From Streptomyces sp. NRRL WC-3618 (GTDB taxonomy: Bacteria > Actinomycetota > Actinomycetes > Streptomycetales > Streptomycetaceae), in contig NZ_LGDW01000001.1 in NCBI RefSeq assembly GCF_001280005.1, positions 154,463 through 218,462 of the forward strand: DNA of 64,000 nucleotides, written 5' to 3'. Positions 8,700-17,665 of this stretch are shown here, one piece after another. A model generated the notes under the pieces. It did no database searches. It was not told where the DNA came from and was given only the letters and a program-made list of their open reading frames with translations. Made by a program: the position numbers and the translations under genes. Numbering within the stretch: position 1 is the first letter of the stretch; each line of letters opens with the position of its first letter.

Positions 8700-9446
8700 G
8701 TGACTGCTCGTACCGCGCTCTTGATCGGTGCCGCCGGGGGAATTCTCTCCGAGGTGGCCAGGGGTCTCGCGAAGGAAGGCCACTCACTCGTCCTCTTCGA
8801 CAGGAACGAGGAGACGGTCACCCGCCTGGCCGATGAACTCTCCGAGCTGACGAAGACCGAGGCGGTGGTCGGTGACATCACCGACATCGAGGCCGCCGAG
8901 CGGCAGTTGGCCGAGATCGTCGAGCGGCACGCGCCGTCCGTTCTGGTGAACGGTGTCGGCGGCGACACCCGGGTCATCGGCTACGCGGATCTCGACCGCG
9001 GCCATTTCGAACAGACCCATCTGGAGAACGTGATCAGCACCTGGATCGCGGTCAAGGTCTGCGCACCCCGGATGGCCGCGGACGGATATGGCCGGATCGT
9101 CAACTTCGCCTCGGCTGGCGGGCGTACATACAGCCACTTCAACAACGCCGCGTACGTCGGCGCGAAGGCCGCCGTGATCGGGATGACCAAGCAGCTGGCG
9201 TACGAACTGGCCGGCACCGGAGTGGTCGCGAACGTGGTCGCCCACGGGCCGATCGCCACCGACCGGGTCGCCGGCGCCTTCGAACGCCGTACCGAGGAGT
9301 CGAAGAAGGACGTCCTGGGGCGGCTGCCCATGGGGCGCTACGGCACGGTCGCCGAGGCTGTCGGCAGCGTGCTGCACCTGTGCTCCGAGAGCGCCGGCTA
9401 CTCCACGGGAGCCGTGATCGACATCAACGGCGGCCTCTACATGTGA
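8700..9446 (+). CDS. SDR-family NAD(P)-dependent oxidoreductase
   Basis: 248-residue classical short-chain dehydrogenase. The cofactor loop is IGAAGGILSEV (TGxxxGxG type), followed by DRN at the acidic NAD-type position, NGVGG in place of NAG, and a Ser-Tyr-Lys triad in NFASAGG and AAYVGAKAAV. The protein ends INGGLYM, the usual SDR C-terminal strand. The start is the GTG at 8700, because an in-frame stop lies 12 nt upstream; a weak GGGTG sits 10 nt before it. It is the first gene of the plus-strand set and probably oxidises an alcohol or reduces a ketone of the cluster intermediate. Confidence 0.85.
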   Translation: MTARTALLIGAAGGILSEVARGLAKEGHSLVLFDRNEETVTRLADELSELTKTEAVVGDITDIEAAERQLAEIVERHAPSVLVNGVGGDTRVIGYADLDRGHFEQTHLENVISTWIAVKVCAPRMAADGYGRIVNFASAGGRTYSHFNNAAYVGAKAAVIGMTKQLAYELAGTGVVANVVAHGPIATDRVAGAFERRTEESKKDVLGRLPMGRYGTVAEAVGSVLHLCSESAGYSTGAVIDINGGLYM

Positions 9447-9526
9447 CCTGTTCACGGGCGGATCCGTGACCTTCCGGCGCAGCGCGCTACGCGCGTTGTC
9501 CCGATTCCCACTGCAAGGAGCTGGGT

Positions 9527-9865
9527 GTGGCGAAGTTTGTCGTCGAATTCGAGTACAACGTCGACCGGGCCGGCCGCCAGGGCCTGCATCCGGCACATGC
9601 CGAGAACCTCTACCGGCTGGCCGACAAAGGTGTCCTGCTGCTCGGCGGACCACTCGTCGGCGAGAACTCGGGACTCCTCGTGTACGAGGTGGAGACCCGC
9701 GATGAACTGCAACGGATCCTCGACGACGAACCCTATGTCAAGGGTGGCCTGGTGGCCCGTACGCGCATTCAGGAATGGGCGCCCGGCAAGGGAAGCTGGA
9801 TCACCGCGTTGAACAACTCGGGAAATGCCGCGAAGGAAGTTCCGGCCGTTGAGGGAGCCCACTGA
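9527..9865 (+). CDS. YciI-like small enzyme/ferredoxin-like dimeric protein
   Basis: 112-residue protein with the YCII/dimeric alpha-beta barrel pattern: FVVEFEYN, a His in GLHPAHAENLYRLADKG, and the conserved Asp-Pro region LDDEPYVKGGL followed by RIQEW. Related domains include muconolactone isomerase-like and lyase/dehydrochlorinase enzymes. The GTG start at 9527 has AAGGAG 8 nt upstream. It lies 80 nt after the SDR gene and is followed almost immediately by the aminotransferase gene, so it is part of the operon. It may isomerise or eliminate on a small acidic intermediate; the reaction is unknown. Confidence 0.75.
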   Translation: MAKFVVEFEYNVDRAGRQGLHPAHAENLYRLADKGVLLLGGPLVGENSGLLVYEVETRDELQRILDDEPYVKGGLVARTRIQEWAPGKGSWITALNNSGNAAKEVPAVEGAH

Positions 9866-9866
9866 T

Positions 9867-11228
9867 ATGTCCGTCACGACCGAGTCCACCGAAACCATCA
9901 CGGCTCTGGGGACCGACATCCCGGTGTCTTTCGCCCTCGAATCCCTGCACGCCGGAATCGTCGATCCGGGCATGGACTCCATGCGGATCCTCAGCGAGAC
10001 GGCACTGCGTTTCCCCGACGCGCTCTCCTTTTCCTCGGGAGCGCCCTACGACGGAAACCATGATCTGGCCAATCTCACCTTCTACACCGAGCGCTATATC
10101 AAGCACCTGCGCGACAAGGGCGTCCCCGAACAGCGCATCACGCGGCTGATGTTCCAGTACGGGCCCGTCAACGGCCTGATCCAGGACGAGGTCGCCCTGA
10201 TGCTGAAGCAGGATGAGGGCATCGACGTCCCGCCCGAGGCGATCATGATCACCCACGGCTTCCAGGAGGCCGCCCTGGTCGCCCTGCGCGGCCTGTTCGC
10301 CTCCCCGGACGACGTGCTGCTGTCGGTTTCCCCGGCGTACGTCGGCATCCTGGGAGCCGCCCGGATGCTGGACATCCCCGTACGGGGCGTCCTGGAGGGC
10401 CCTCAGGGTCTCGACCCGGAGACGGTGCGCGCGGCGGCCCGTGCCGTGCGCGCCGAGGGACGCCGGCCGGCCGCTCTCTATCTGGTGCCGGACTTCTCCA
10501 ACCCGTCGGGCTCGGTGTTGCCGCTCGCCGCGCGGGAACGCCTGCTGGAGGTGGCCGCCGAGGAGGACTTCATGATCCTCGAGGACAACCCCTACGGGCT
10601 GTTCGCGCGGGACGGCGAGTCGATGCCCACCCTGAAGTCCCTCGACTCCCGTGGCCGGGTGCTGTATCTCGGCTCGTTCGCGAAGTCGGCGTTCCCGGGC
10701 GCCCGGCTCGGCTATCTGGTCGCCGACCAGGAGGTCACCGACGCCGGCGGCACCACGCGTACGCTGGCCCAGACCCTGTCCAAGGCCAAGGCGATGTACA
10801 GCGTCGGCTCCTCCACCCTCTCGCAGGCCGTGATCGGCGGTTTCCTGGTGGAGCAGGGCTACGATCTACGGTCCGCGACGCGGGAGTTGGCGGCCGTCTA
10901 CCTGGAACGGCTGGACGCGGTACTGGCCGCGCTGGCCGAGGAGTTCCCCGCCGGCGGCGATCACGGCGTCACCTGGAACACCCCGCGCGGCGGTTTCTTC
11001 CTGACCCTGAAGGTGCCGTTCACCGCCGACCTGACGGCCATGGAGCGCTCCGCCCGTGATTTCGGGGTGAGTTGGGCGCCGATGAGCATGTTCTACCTCG
11101 AAGGCGGCGGCGACCGCGAGATCCGGCTCGGCTTCAGCAACCTCGCTCCCGACCTGATTCGGGAAGGCATCGCCAGGCTGGCACGCTTTGTCGCGGACAC
11201 TCCCCGCGACATACCCGGAGGACAGTAA
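9867..11228 (+). CDS. PLP-dependent class I/II aminotransferase
   Basis: 453-residue fold-type I aminotransferase of the 2-aminoadipate/MocR-like class. Visible landmarks are FSSGAPYDGNHDL at the start of the core, FQYGPVNGLIQDEVA, the FSNPSGSVL loop, EDNPYGLF, the PLP-lysine region LGSFAKSAFPGARLGY, and a late arginine in REIRLGFSN that would bind the substrate carboxylate. There is no GntR DNA-binding domain. The ATG at 9867 lies 1 nt after the YciI gene's stop. The stop overlaps the next ATG (TAATG). It likely transaminates a keto acid made in the pathway. Confidence 0.9.
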   Translation: MSVTTESTETITALGTDIPVSFALESLHAGIVDPGMDSMRILSETALRFPDALSFSSGAPYDGNHDLANLTFYTERYIKHLRDKGVPEQRITRLMFQYGPVNGLIQDEVALMLKQDEGIDVPPEAIMITHGFQEAALVALRGLFASPDDVLLSVSPAYVGILGAARMLDIPVRGVLEGPQGLDPETVRAAARAVRAEGRRPAALYLVPDFSNPSGSVLPLAARERLLEVAAEEDFMILEDNPYGLFARDGESMPTLKSLDSRGRVLYLGSFAKSAFPGARLGYLVADQEVTDAGGTTRTLAQTLSKAKAMYSVGSSTLSQAVIGGFLVEQGYDLRSATRELAAVYLERLDAVLAALAEEFPAGGDHGVTWNTPRGGFFLTLKVPFTADLTAMERSARDFGVSWAPMSMFYLEGGGDREIRLGFSNLAPDLIREGIARLARFVADTPRDIPGGQ

Positions 11229-12505
11229 TGAGCACCACATCAGACAGCCCAACTCCAGTCGCTCCGACTGCCGTTGTGGTCGACGGCTACGGAGCCGGCA
11301 ACTTCTACCCCGCCGCGTTCAACGCCCTCGGCGCCCGGGTGGTCCATCTGCAGACCACGGCCGAGCTGATGCCGACGATGCTCGCGCCGAACCTGACGGC
11401 GTACGAGGACAACATCGTGAGCCCGGACGCGGCCAAGCAGGCCGAGCTGGTGGGCGCGCTCTCGCCGGTCGCCGTGGTGCCGGGGCAGGAGTTCGCGGTG
11501 GCGGCGGCCGACCGGGTCAGTGAGGTGCTCGGGGTGAAGTCCAACGGCACCGCGCTCACCCCGGCCCGCCGGGACAAGTACGAGATGATCGAGACGCTGC
11601 GCCGCGCGGGGGTGCGCTGCGCCGATCAGTTCAAGAGCGACGACGCCTCGCTGATCGTCAAGTGGGCTGAGGACCACGGCAGTTGGCCGGTCGTGGTGAA
11701 GCCCCTCGACTCGGCCGGCTCGGACTCGGTGTTCGTGTGCCGCAACGCCGGTGAGGTGCGCGGCGCCGCCGAGACGATCCTGGCCGGCGGGACCCTGTTC
11801 GACGTCGCCGTCACCACGGAGGCGCTGGTCCAGTCGTATCTGAAGGGCACCGAGTACATCGTCGACACGGTCAGCGCGGACGGCCACCAGTATGTGTGCG
11901 GGGTCTGGGAGTACGAGAAGACGCTGCTGCCGACCGGCCGGAACATCTACAACCGGGACATCCTCGTGGCCCCGGACGCCGACCCCGTGCCCGCCCTGAT
12001 CAGCTACGTCACCGAGGTCCTCGCGGCGCTCGACGTGCGCTGGGGGCCGACGCACGCGGAGGTCATCGTCACGGACGAGGGCCCGGTGCTGGTGGAGATC
12101 GCCACCCGCCTCAACGGCAACCTGAACCCGGTCTTCCACGACCTGTGCCTGGGCCACAACCAGGCGCAGCTGTCGGCGCTGGCGTACCTCCGCCCGGAGG
12201 AGTTCGTCCAGCGGTACGGCGGCGGGGTGTACCGCAAGCTCCAGTCCGGCTACACGTACAACGCGCCCACCGCGCTGGACGGCGTCGTGACGGCCGTGGA
12301 CCAGGACGCCGTGGCGGCGATCGAGGCGCTGTCCAGCACCGTCGTCACCGGCGTCAAGTACCGTCCCGGCTCCCGTATCCGGCCCACGGCCGACCTGATG
12401 ACGGCTGCCCTGCGGATCTGTCTGACCTCGCCCGACGACGACCGGCTGACCGCCGACTACGAGCGGGCGAAGGAGCTCAAGGACGCGGTCTACCAGGTGA
12501 ACTGA
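11228..12505 (+). CDS. ATP-grasp ligase (right arm of the cluster)
   Basis: 425-residue ATP-grasp protein. An N-terminal Rossmann-like part (VVVDGYGAGNFYPAAF) leads into the lysine loop VVVKPLDSAGSDSV (about 157-170), the YLKGTEYIVDTVS segment and the metal-binding block LVEIATRLNGNLNP (about 291-304). This layout is that of L-amino-acid ligases and carnosine-synthase-like enzymes that join amino acids through acyl phosphates. Translation is coupled to the aminotransferase by a 1-nt overlap. It shows little visible identity with the ATP-grasp protein at 845, so two distinct ligation steps are likely. Confidence 0.88.
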   Translation: MSTTSDSPTPVAPTAVVVDGYGAGNFYPAAFNALGARVVHLQTTAELMPTMLAPNLTAYEDNIVSPDAAKQAELVGALSPVAVVPGQEFAVAAADRVSEVLGVKSNGTALTPARRDKYEMIETLRRAGVRCADQFKSDDASLIVKWAEDHGSWPVVVKPLDSAGSDSVFVCRNAGEVRGAAETILAGGTLFDVAVTTEALVQSYLKGTEYIVDTVSADGHQYVCGVWEYEKTLLPTGRNIYNRDILVAPDADPVPALISYVTEVLAALDVRWGPTHAEVIVTDEGPVLVEIATRLNGNLNPVFHDLCLGHNQAQLSALAYLRPEEFVQRYGGGVYRKLQSGYTYNAPTALDGVVTAVDQDAVAAIEALSSTVVTGVKYRPGSRIRPTADLMTAALRICLTSPDDDRLTADYERAKELKDAVYQVN

Positions 12506-12585
12506 CGAACCGTCGGACCACCCGCTTATCGGGCCGGTCCGGCGTGCTCAGCCCGCGTACTCAGTCCCAGGGGGAGGATTCGAGA

Positions 12586-13695
12586 GTGCACAGCCGCATG
12601 GGCCTGTTCCTTTCGCCCGTTCACGAGACGGGTCAGGATCCGCATCTGGCGATCCACCGCGACCTCGAGCTGGTGGAGCTCGCCGACCGGCTCAACTTCG
12701 ACGAGGCCTGGTTCGGCGAGCACCACACGCTGGGCTGGGGGCTGGTCGGCGCCCCGGAGACCCTGATCGCCGCCGCGAGTCAGCGGACCCGGCAGATCAA
12801 GCTGGCCCACGGGGTGGTGCCGCTCTCCGGGCACCACCCCTTCCACGTGGCCAGCAGGGCCGTACATCTGCACCACCTCACCCGGGGCCGCTACCTCCTG
12901 GGGGTGGGCCCGGGGGTGCCGTTCGACGCCGCGATGTTCGGGCTGGACGGCACGAAGCAGCGCGAGCGGCTGGCCGAGGCGCTGCCGACGCTACTCGAAC
13001 TCGTCAACGGCGAGGAACCGGTCACGCAGCGCACCGACTGGTTCCAACTGGTCGACGCCAGGCTCCAGTTGCCCCGCTTCGGCCCCGACCCGATCGAGGT
13101 GGCGCTGGCCACCTCCGGCACCTCGGTGAGCAGTCCCCGGCTGATCGGCCGGTACGGGCTGAGCATGACCTCGTTCGCGCTGCCCTTCGGACTGCCGGCG
13201 AAGGGCGCCTCGGAACACCTGGGCCTGGCCCAGCAGTGGAAGCACGCCGAGGAGGCGGCCGACGAGTACGGGCGGACCGTGCGCCGCGAGGACTGGCGCA
13301 TCGCCCTTCCGGTCCATGTCGCCGAGACCCGCGCCCAGGCCTTCGCCGAGGTCCGCGAGGGCTACGACCGCTGGGTCTTCGACTACTTCGGCCGGATCTG
13401 CGGACGGGACGTCCTCGCGCCCGGCGCCGACCGCAGCAGGGCGCTGGAGGACCGGGTGGCGGCGGGCGGCGCGCTGGTCGGTTCGGTCGACGACGTGGTG
13501 GCCGGAATCCGATGTATGCAGGAGGCGACCGGCGGTTTCGGCACGCTCCTCGTGTACGTCGCCGACTGGACGTCGTACGAGAACACCGATCGCAGTCTGG
13601 GCCTGCTGGCCCGGCAGGTGGCCCCGCGGATCAACGGTGCCGCCGCCCGCCCGCAGGAAGCCGTCGACCGGGCGGTCGCACGACGGGGCCGGTGA
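12586..13695 (+). CDS. Luciferase-like flavin-dependent monooxygenase
   Basis: 369-residue member of the bacterial luciferase-like family, which uses reduced FMN and O2. The TIM-barrel signatures are MGLFLSPVHETG at strand 1, DEAWFGEHHTLGWGLVGAP, IKLAHGVVPLSGHHPFHVA and the GRYLLGVGPG phosphate-binding region. The order resembles limonene 1,2-monooxygenase-type LLM proteins. The GTG at 12586 is chosen because GGGGAGGA lies about 8 nt upstream; the ATG at 12598 is too far from it. A flavin reductase partner is not seen nearby. It probably performs an N- or C-oxidation in the pathway. Confidence 0.88.
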   Translation: MHSRMGLFLSPVHETGQDPHLAIHRDLELVELADRLNFDEAWFGEHHTLGWGLVGAPETLIAAASQRTRQIKLAHGVVPLSGHHPFHVASRAVHLHHLTRGRYLLGVGPGVPFDAAMFGLDGTKQRERLAEALPTLLELVNGEEPVTQRTDWFQLVDARLQLPRFGPDPIEVALATSGTSVSSPRLIGRYGLSMTSFALPFGLPAKGASEHLGLAQQWKHAEEAADEYGRTVRREDWRIALPVHVAETRAQAFAEVREGYDRWVFDYFGRICGRDVLAPGADRSRALEDRVAAGGALVGSVDDVVAGIRCMQEATGGFGTLLVYVADWTSYENTDRSLGLLARQVAPRINGAAARPQEAVDRAVARRGR

Positions 13696-13796
13696 CCGGC
13701 ACCCGAACAGCGTTCACATCTGACGGTGTCGTCCCGGAGAACCCGGCGACGACGCCGCCCGAATCGAGCCAACAAGCCGAGGGAGAAGCTGAAGTC

Positions 13797-15476
13797 GTGG
13801 GCGGTTCGTACTGGCAAGAGCACTGGAACACGCGTCGCGTCCCCTTCCAGGAGGAGTGCCGGCGGGCCCGGGCGGCGCTGCTGGCCGACCTCGGGGACCC
13901 GGCGGCCACCCAAAGGCGGGTCCTCGCGGACGTCGTCGAACTGTGCCGGGACTCCCTGCACTGGAAGGAGCGCGGCTACGACACGGTCGGCGCCGACGAC
14001 AAGAGTTTCCGGGACACCCTCCCGGTCCGGCGCTACGACGACTTCGCGGCCGAGATCGACCGCGAGACCCGGACCAAGGGCGGTGTCCTGTCCTGCAGCC
14101 CGGTCCTGCGCTGGCTGAAGACGAGCGGCACGACCGGCGCGCCGAAGCGCGTCCCGTACACCCTGCACTGGCTGCTGAACTACCGGGTCCCGGCGATGCA
14201 GGCCATGTGGGGAACGTATCTGGACCTCCACCCGGCGCTCCTCGACCATCCGTACGCCACCTTGGACACCCAGACGGTCCACGAGAACGTCGACGACTTC
14301 CTGTACGGCGTCCAGTATCAGGCGATCAGCAACCGGCACCCGCGGATCAACAGCCGTGACTGGAACCCGCCGTGGTCGGCGGCGCCCTGGTTCGGCGTGG
14401 AGGCGCCGACCTCGCACACGGGCCGGATGTACCACCGCATCCGCCATTTCGTGGGCCGACGGCTGGAGTTCATCACCGCGATCAACCCCAGCACCCTCAT
14501 CTCGCTGCGCGACCTGATCGCCGAGCACGGCCGAGACCTGGTGCGTGACCTGGCCGCCGGCACCATGGAGGGGCGACCGTACGGCGATCCCGACCCCGAG
14601 GCCGCCGCGCATCTCCAATCGGTGCTGAACCAGGGCGAGTTCACCCTCAAGGACGTATGGCCCTCGCTGGGCGCCTACAGCTGCTGGCTGTCCTCCTCCG
14701 CCGGGCTCTACCGGTCGAAGCTGGACGCGGTGTTGCCCGGGGTGCGCGCGATGCCCTTCATGAGCTGCGGGACGGAGGGGGTCACCACGCTCCCGGTCGA
14801 CCCCTCGCTCGACAGCCAGCCGCTGGCGGTCAACCAGGCGTTCTTCGAGTTCGTACCGGCGGAGGTCGAGCTGGGCAAGCTGCTGGACGCGGGTGAGCGG
14901 GTCGAGACGCTGCTGTTCGACGAGGTCGAGGCGGGTCGCGACTACCACCTGATCATGACGCAGGCCAACGGCCTCTACCGGCTGTGGAGCGGTGACATCT
15001 ACCGCGTCGACCGGGTCGCCGACGGCGTCCCGTGGATCCACTTCGTGCACCGCGACGGTGTCTTCCACTCCTTCACCGGCGAGAAGATCACCGAGGCCCA
15101 GGTCACCCAGGCGGTGGAACAGGCGCTGGCCGCGTACGGCATCGAGGGCGGCCTCTATCTCTGCGGGCCCCGCTGGGGCGAGCCCCCGCACTACCTCATG
15201 GTCGGCGAAGTACCGCACCCCAGCCCCGAGTTGGACCACCGGCTGTCCGACGCAGTGGACCGGGCGCTCGCCACCATCAACATCGAGTACGCCAGCAAGC
15301 GCACCAGCGGACGCCTCGGCCCGCTGGAGTTCCACACCGTGGGCCACGACACCATCGCCGCGTACACCGAGTCCCGGCGTCAGCGCGGCAACACCACCCA
15401 GTACAAGTACAGCCCCTTCCAGAAGGACACCGATTTCGTCGCCGACCTGGTCGGCGGGGCGGGAGTATCCCGGTGA
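13797..15476 (+). CDS. GH3-family acyl-adenylating amide synthetase
   Basis: 559-residue protein with the GH3 (auxin-responsive) fold. Plant GH3 enzymes adenylate a carboxylic acid and then conjugate it to an amino acid. Motifs seen: LKTSGTTGAPKRVPYT, the ATP phosphate loop (about residues 102-117); FMSCGTEGVTTLPVD, the second nucleotide motif; YRLWSGDIYRV, the GH3 YRxGD block; and FTGEKITEAQV near the hinge. The start is set at the GTG at 13797, which has GGGAG about 11 nt upstream. The alternative GTG at 13692 overlaps the previous stop, but its 35 extra codons have low third-position G+C. It is a plausible second amide-forming enzyme for the cluster product. Confidence 0.88.
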   Translation: MGGSYWQEHWNTRRVPFQEECRRARAALLADLGDPAATQRRVLADVVELCRDSLHWKERGYDTVGADDKSFRDTLPVRRYDDFAAEIDRETRTKGGVLSCSPVLRWLKTSGTTGAPKRVPYTLHWLLNYRVPAMQAMWGTYLDLHPALLDHPYATLDTQTVHENVDDFLYGVQYQAISNRHPRINSRDWNPPWSAAPWFGVEAPTSHTGRMYHRIRHFVGRRLEFITAINPSTLISLRDLIAEHGRDLVRDLAAGTMEGRPYGDPDPEAAAHLQSVLNQGEFTLKDVWPSLGAYSCWLSSSAGLYRSKLDAVLPGVRAMPFMSCGTEGVTTLPVDPSLDSQPLAVNQAFFEFVPAEVELGKLLDAGERVETLLFDEVEAGRDYHLIMTQANGLYRLWSGDIYRVDRVADGVPWIHFVHRDGVFHSFTGEKITEAQVTQAVEQALAAYGIEGGLYLCGPRWGEPPHYLMVGEVPHPSPELDHRLSDAVDRALATINIEYASKRTSGRLGPLEFHTVGHDTIAAYTESRRQRGNTTQYKYSPFQKDTDFVADLVGGAGVSR

Positions 15477-16357
15477 TCGAGACCAAGAGGCCGCCGCAGA
15501 ACGTACGTCGGGAGATCATCACGCTCTCCGTGGGCGGCACCGACCTCGCGCTGCATCTGTGGCGTCCGCGCGGGGAGACCAAGGGCGCGGTCTTCTACTT
15601 CCACGGACTGCAGTCCCACGCGGGCTGGCTGTGGGAGGTGGGGCCGCAGTTCGCCGACAACGACATCGCCTTCTTCGTACTCGACCGGCGCGGCAGCGGC
15701 ATCAGCGGCGGCGAGCGCCAGGACGTGCCGGACGTCGGCACGATCCTCGCGGACTACGTCACCGCGATCGCCCATGTCCGTGAACTGATCGGCGACGACG
15801 TCCCGTTGACCCTGTTCGGGCACTGCCTGGGCGGTTCCTTCCTGGCCGCCCTCCTCCACCATCCCGACTTCGCCGTCCGCTACGACGCCACCGTCTTCTG
15901 CTCGACCTGGCTGGGCCGGCTGCACGCGGTGCTCGGCGACGAGGAGCGGGCGGCGCTGGCCGCCGAGACCGGGACGGAGCCGTGGGACGCCGGGCTGAGG
16001 TCGGCGGACTTCACCGACGATCCGCGCTACCGGGAGTTCATCGACAACGACGACCTCGCGGCCCGCACCCTGACGCGCCGTTCACGAGCGGTCCTGCTGG
16101 CCCTCGAAGAGCTCTACCTCTCTCCTGACCGTCCTCAACTCCCGGACGTACCGGCCGCGTTCGTGTCCGGGCTGACCGACCCGATCGTCGATCTCGACGC
16201 GACCCGCGAGGTCTTCCAGGACCTGTTCTGCGACGGCGGTCTTCTCGTCCAGTTCCCCACCGACCGGCACTATCTCTTCTACACGGACGTCAGCCGCAGC
16301 CTGGTCGACTGGACGTCCACGCACACCCTGTTGCAGGGGCTGGACCGTGGCGTCTGA
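15473..16357 (+). CDS. Alpha/beta hydrolase with a cysteine nucleophile
   Basis: 294-residue alpha/beta hydrolase. The oxyanion strand has VFYFHGLQSHAGW, and the nucleophile elbow reads LFGHCLGGSFLAA, so Cys replaces the usual Ser of GxSxG. The rest of the triad is plausible: Asp in GLTDPIVDLD and His in TDRHYLFY. Cys-triad members include dienelactone hydrolases and some thioesterase domains that prefer aminolysis or strained-ring formation over hydrolysis (established). The GTG start overlaps the GH3 stop by 4 nt (GTGA), and the C-terminus overlaps the next gene by 11 nt, so it is embedded in the operon. It could release, transfer or cyclise an activated acyl intermediate. Confidence 0.85.
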   Translation: MIETKRPPQNVRREIITLSVGGTDLALHLWRPRGETKGAVFYFHGLQSHAGWLWEVGPQFADNDIAFFVLDRRGSGISGGERQDVPDVGTILADYVTAIAHVRELIGDDVPLTLFGHCLGGSFLAALLHHPDFAVRYDATVFCSTWLGRLHAVLGDEERAALAAETGTEPWDAGLRSADFTDDPRYREFIDNDDLAARTLTRRSRAVLLALEELYLSPDRPQLPDVPAAFVSGLTDPIVDLDATREVFQDLFCDGGLLVQFPTDRHYLFYTDVSRSLVDWTSTHTLLQGLDRGV

Positions 16358-17597
16358 GGCGCGGCTGTACCGGGTGGCGCTGCCGATGCGCGTCGGCTTC
16401 GACCACCCGGCGGCCCGCCGCCGCACCAGCGACAGCCTGGTCCTGCGCCTGAGCGTCGACGACGCGACCGGCATCGGGGAGTGCGCGCCCCGCTCGTACG
16501 TCACCGGCGAGACGACCGACAGCGTGACGGAAGCACTCCAACGTGTGCCGCTGCACGCCCTGTTCGGCCGTCTGCGCACGACACCACCGGCGGACCTCGC
16601 CGACCGACTCCGCGCCGACGGCTTCGAGTCGACGTTCCCCGAACTGTTCACCCACACCCTGGGGGCCGCGCCCGGCACCAACCTGGTGTGCCTGCTGGAG
16701 ACGGCCGTACTGGATCTGCTGTGCCGTCAGCTGACCGTCCCTGTAGGTGAGTTGCTGTATCCGGGGGGTGCCGAGCTGCTGTCCCTGCCGGTCTCCCAGG
16801 TGCTGGATCTGAGCATCGGGGTCGAGGAGTTCCTCGACACGCGCGGGCCCTTCCACTTCGTGAAGGTGAAGGCATCCGACGACATCGAGCGGGACGTCCG
16901 CACGGTGGCCGCGATCAGGCACCGGCTCGGCGCGGACGTGCCGGTGATGGTGGACGCCAACATGAGCTGGACGCCCCGGACGGCCGCGCCGTACGCGCGC
17001 CGGCTGCGCGAGGCCGGCGTGGACCTCGTCGAGGAACCGCTCCCCCGCCGCTCCTGGGCCGACCTGCGTGCGCTGCGCCGGGCGACGGGCGTCCGCGTCC
17101 TGCTCGACGAGTCGGTGTGCACGGCGGCGGACGCGCGTGCCGCGGTGGCCGCCGGGGCGTGCGACGCGGTGAACGTCCGGGTGTCCAAGAACGGCGGGCT
17201 GCTCGCCTCGGCCCGGCTGACCGAGTACGCCCGTGCCGAGGGCCTCGGTTTCCAGATCGGCGTCCAGGTCGCCGAGACCGGCCCGCTGATCAACGCGAGC
17301 AGGGCGCTGGCGCTGCGCACCCCCGGCGCCCTGACCGTCGAGGCCGGCCAGTCCGACCGCTTCTTCGCGGAGACCGACGCGATTGTGGCTCCGCGGCCGG
17401 TCGTGGACCGCCGTACCAACACGATCGCCCCGTTCCAGGGGCCCGGGTTCGGCCTGCGCCTGACCGAGGAGGCAGCGCGCTGGACTGCTCTGACCTGGAC
17501 GGACAGCAGGTCGTGGCTGCCTGTTGCCTCCGGCCTGGGGCAGTTTGTCGGCAGCCGGCCGGTGGGGGCCGATCGCGCAGTTCCCCGCGCCCCTTGA
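16347..17597 (+). CDS. Enolase-superfamily enzyme, muconate-lactonizing (MLE) subgroup
   Basis: 416-residue enolase-superfamily protein. It has the N-terminal capping segment with GECAPRSYVTGET, the catalytic KxK motif in FHFVKVKASDD, metal-binding Asp in VMVDANMSW, Glu in VEEPLPR and Asp in LLDESV, and the distal lysine in VRVSKNGG. Two lysines across the barrel are the mark of the MLE subgroup: cycloisomerases, o-succinylbenzoate synthases and dipeptide epimerases. 3-Methylaspartate ammonia lyase belongs to a different subgroup. The GTG at 16347 overlaps the upstream gene by 11 nt. The last 25-30 residues run into a dispersed intergenic repeat, so the native C-terminus may have been extended. 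Peptide or amino-acid epimerisation is a reasonable guess. Confidence 0.85.
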   Translation: MASEARLYRVALPMRVGFDHPAARRRTSDSLVLRLSVDDATGIGECAPRSYVTGETTDSVTEALQRVPLHALFGRLRTTPPADLADRLRADGFESTFPELFTHTLGAAPGTNLVCLLETAVLDLLCRQLTVPVGELLYPGGAELLSLPVSQVLDLSIGVEEFLDTRGPFHFVKVKASDDIERDVRTVAAIRHRLGADVPVMVDANMSWTPRTAAPYARRLREAGVDLVEEPLPRRSWADLRALRRATGVRVLLDESVCTAADARAAVAAGACDAVNVRVSKNGGLLASARLTEYARAEGLGFQIGVQVAETGPLINASRALALRTPGALTVEAGQSDRFFAETDAIVAPRPVVDRRTNTIAPFQGPGFGLRLTEEAARWTALTWTDSRSWLPVASGLGQFVGSRPVGADRAVPRAP

Positions 17598-17618
17598 GGG
17601 CTGCGCCCATCAAGGGGC
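17574..17618. repeat. Dispersed Streptomyces-type repeat, copy 1, with terminator-like stem
   Basis: The 21-mer cgcgcagttccccgcgcccct at 17574-17594 recurs at 40865 and, inverted with one change, at 54325. Here it continues into a stem: gccccttga (17589-17597) pairs with tcaaggggc (17610-17618). The enolase stop codon lies within the stem. It may end or weaken transcription before the fumarylacetoacetase-like gene. Confidence 0.65.
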
Positions 17619-17665
17619 CCGGTCTCGTCCCCCATGTCATCAGTTCCGCCGAGAGGAGAGCATCC

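Noticed and set aside
8397..8787. Cys-rich minus-strand peptide (GVCCVANGVCCVAS) that might be a modified-peptide precursor
   Set aside because: The Cys repeats are just the translation of the 21-bp tandem DNA repeat, there is no ribosome-binding site, and no modifying enzyme of the lanthipeptide or related type is nearby.
16347..17597. 3-Methylaspartate ammonia lyase acting on the mutase product
   Set aside because: The KxK plus distal Lys pattern is that of the MLE subgroup; the methylaspartate ammonia lyase sequence pattern is not seen.
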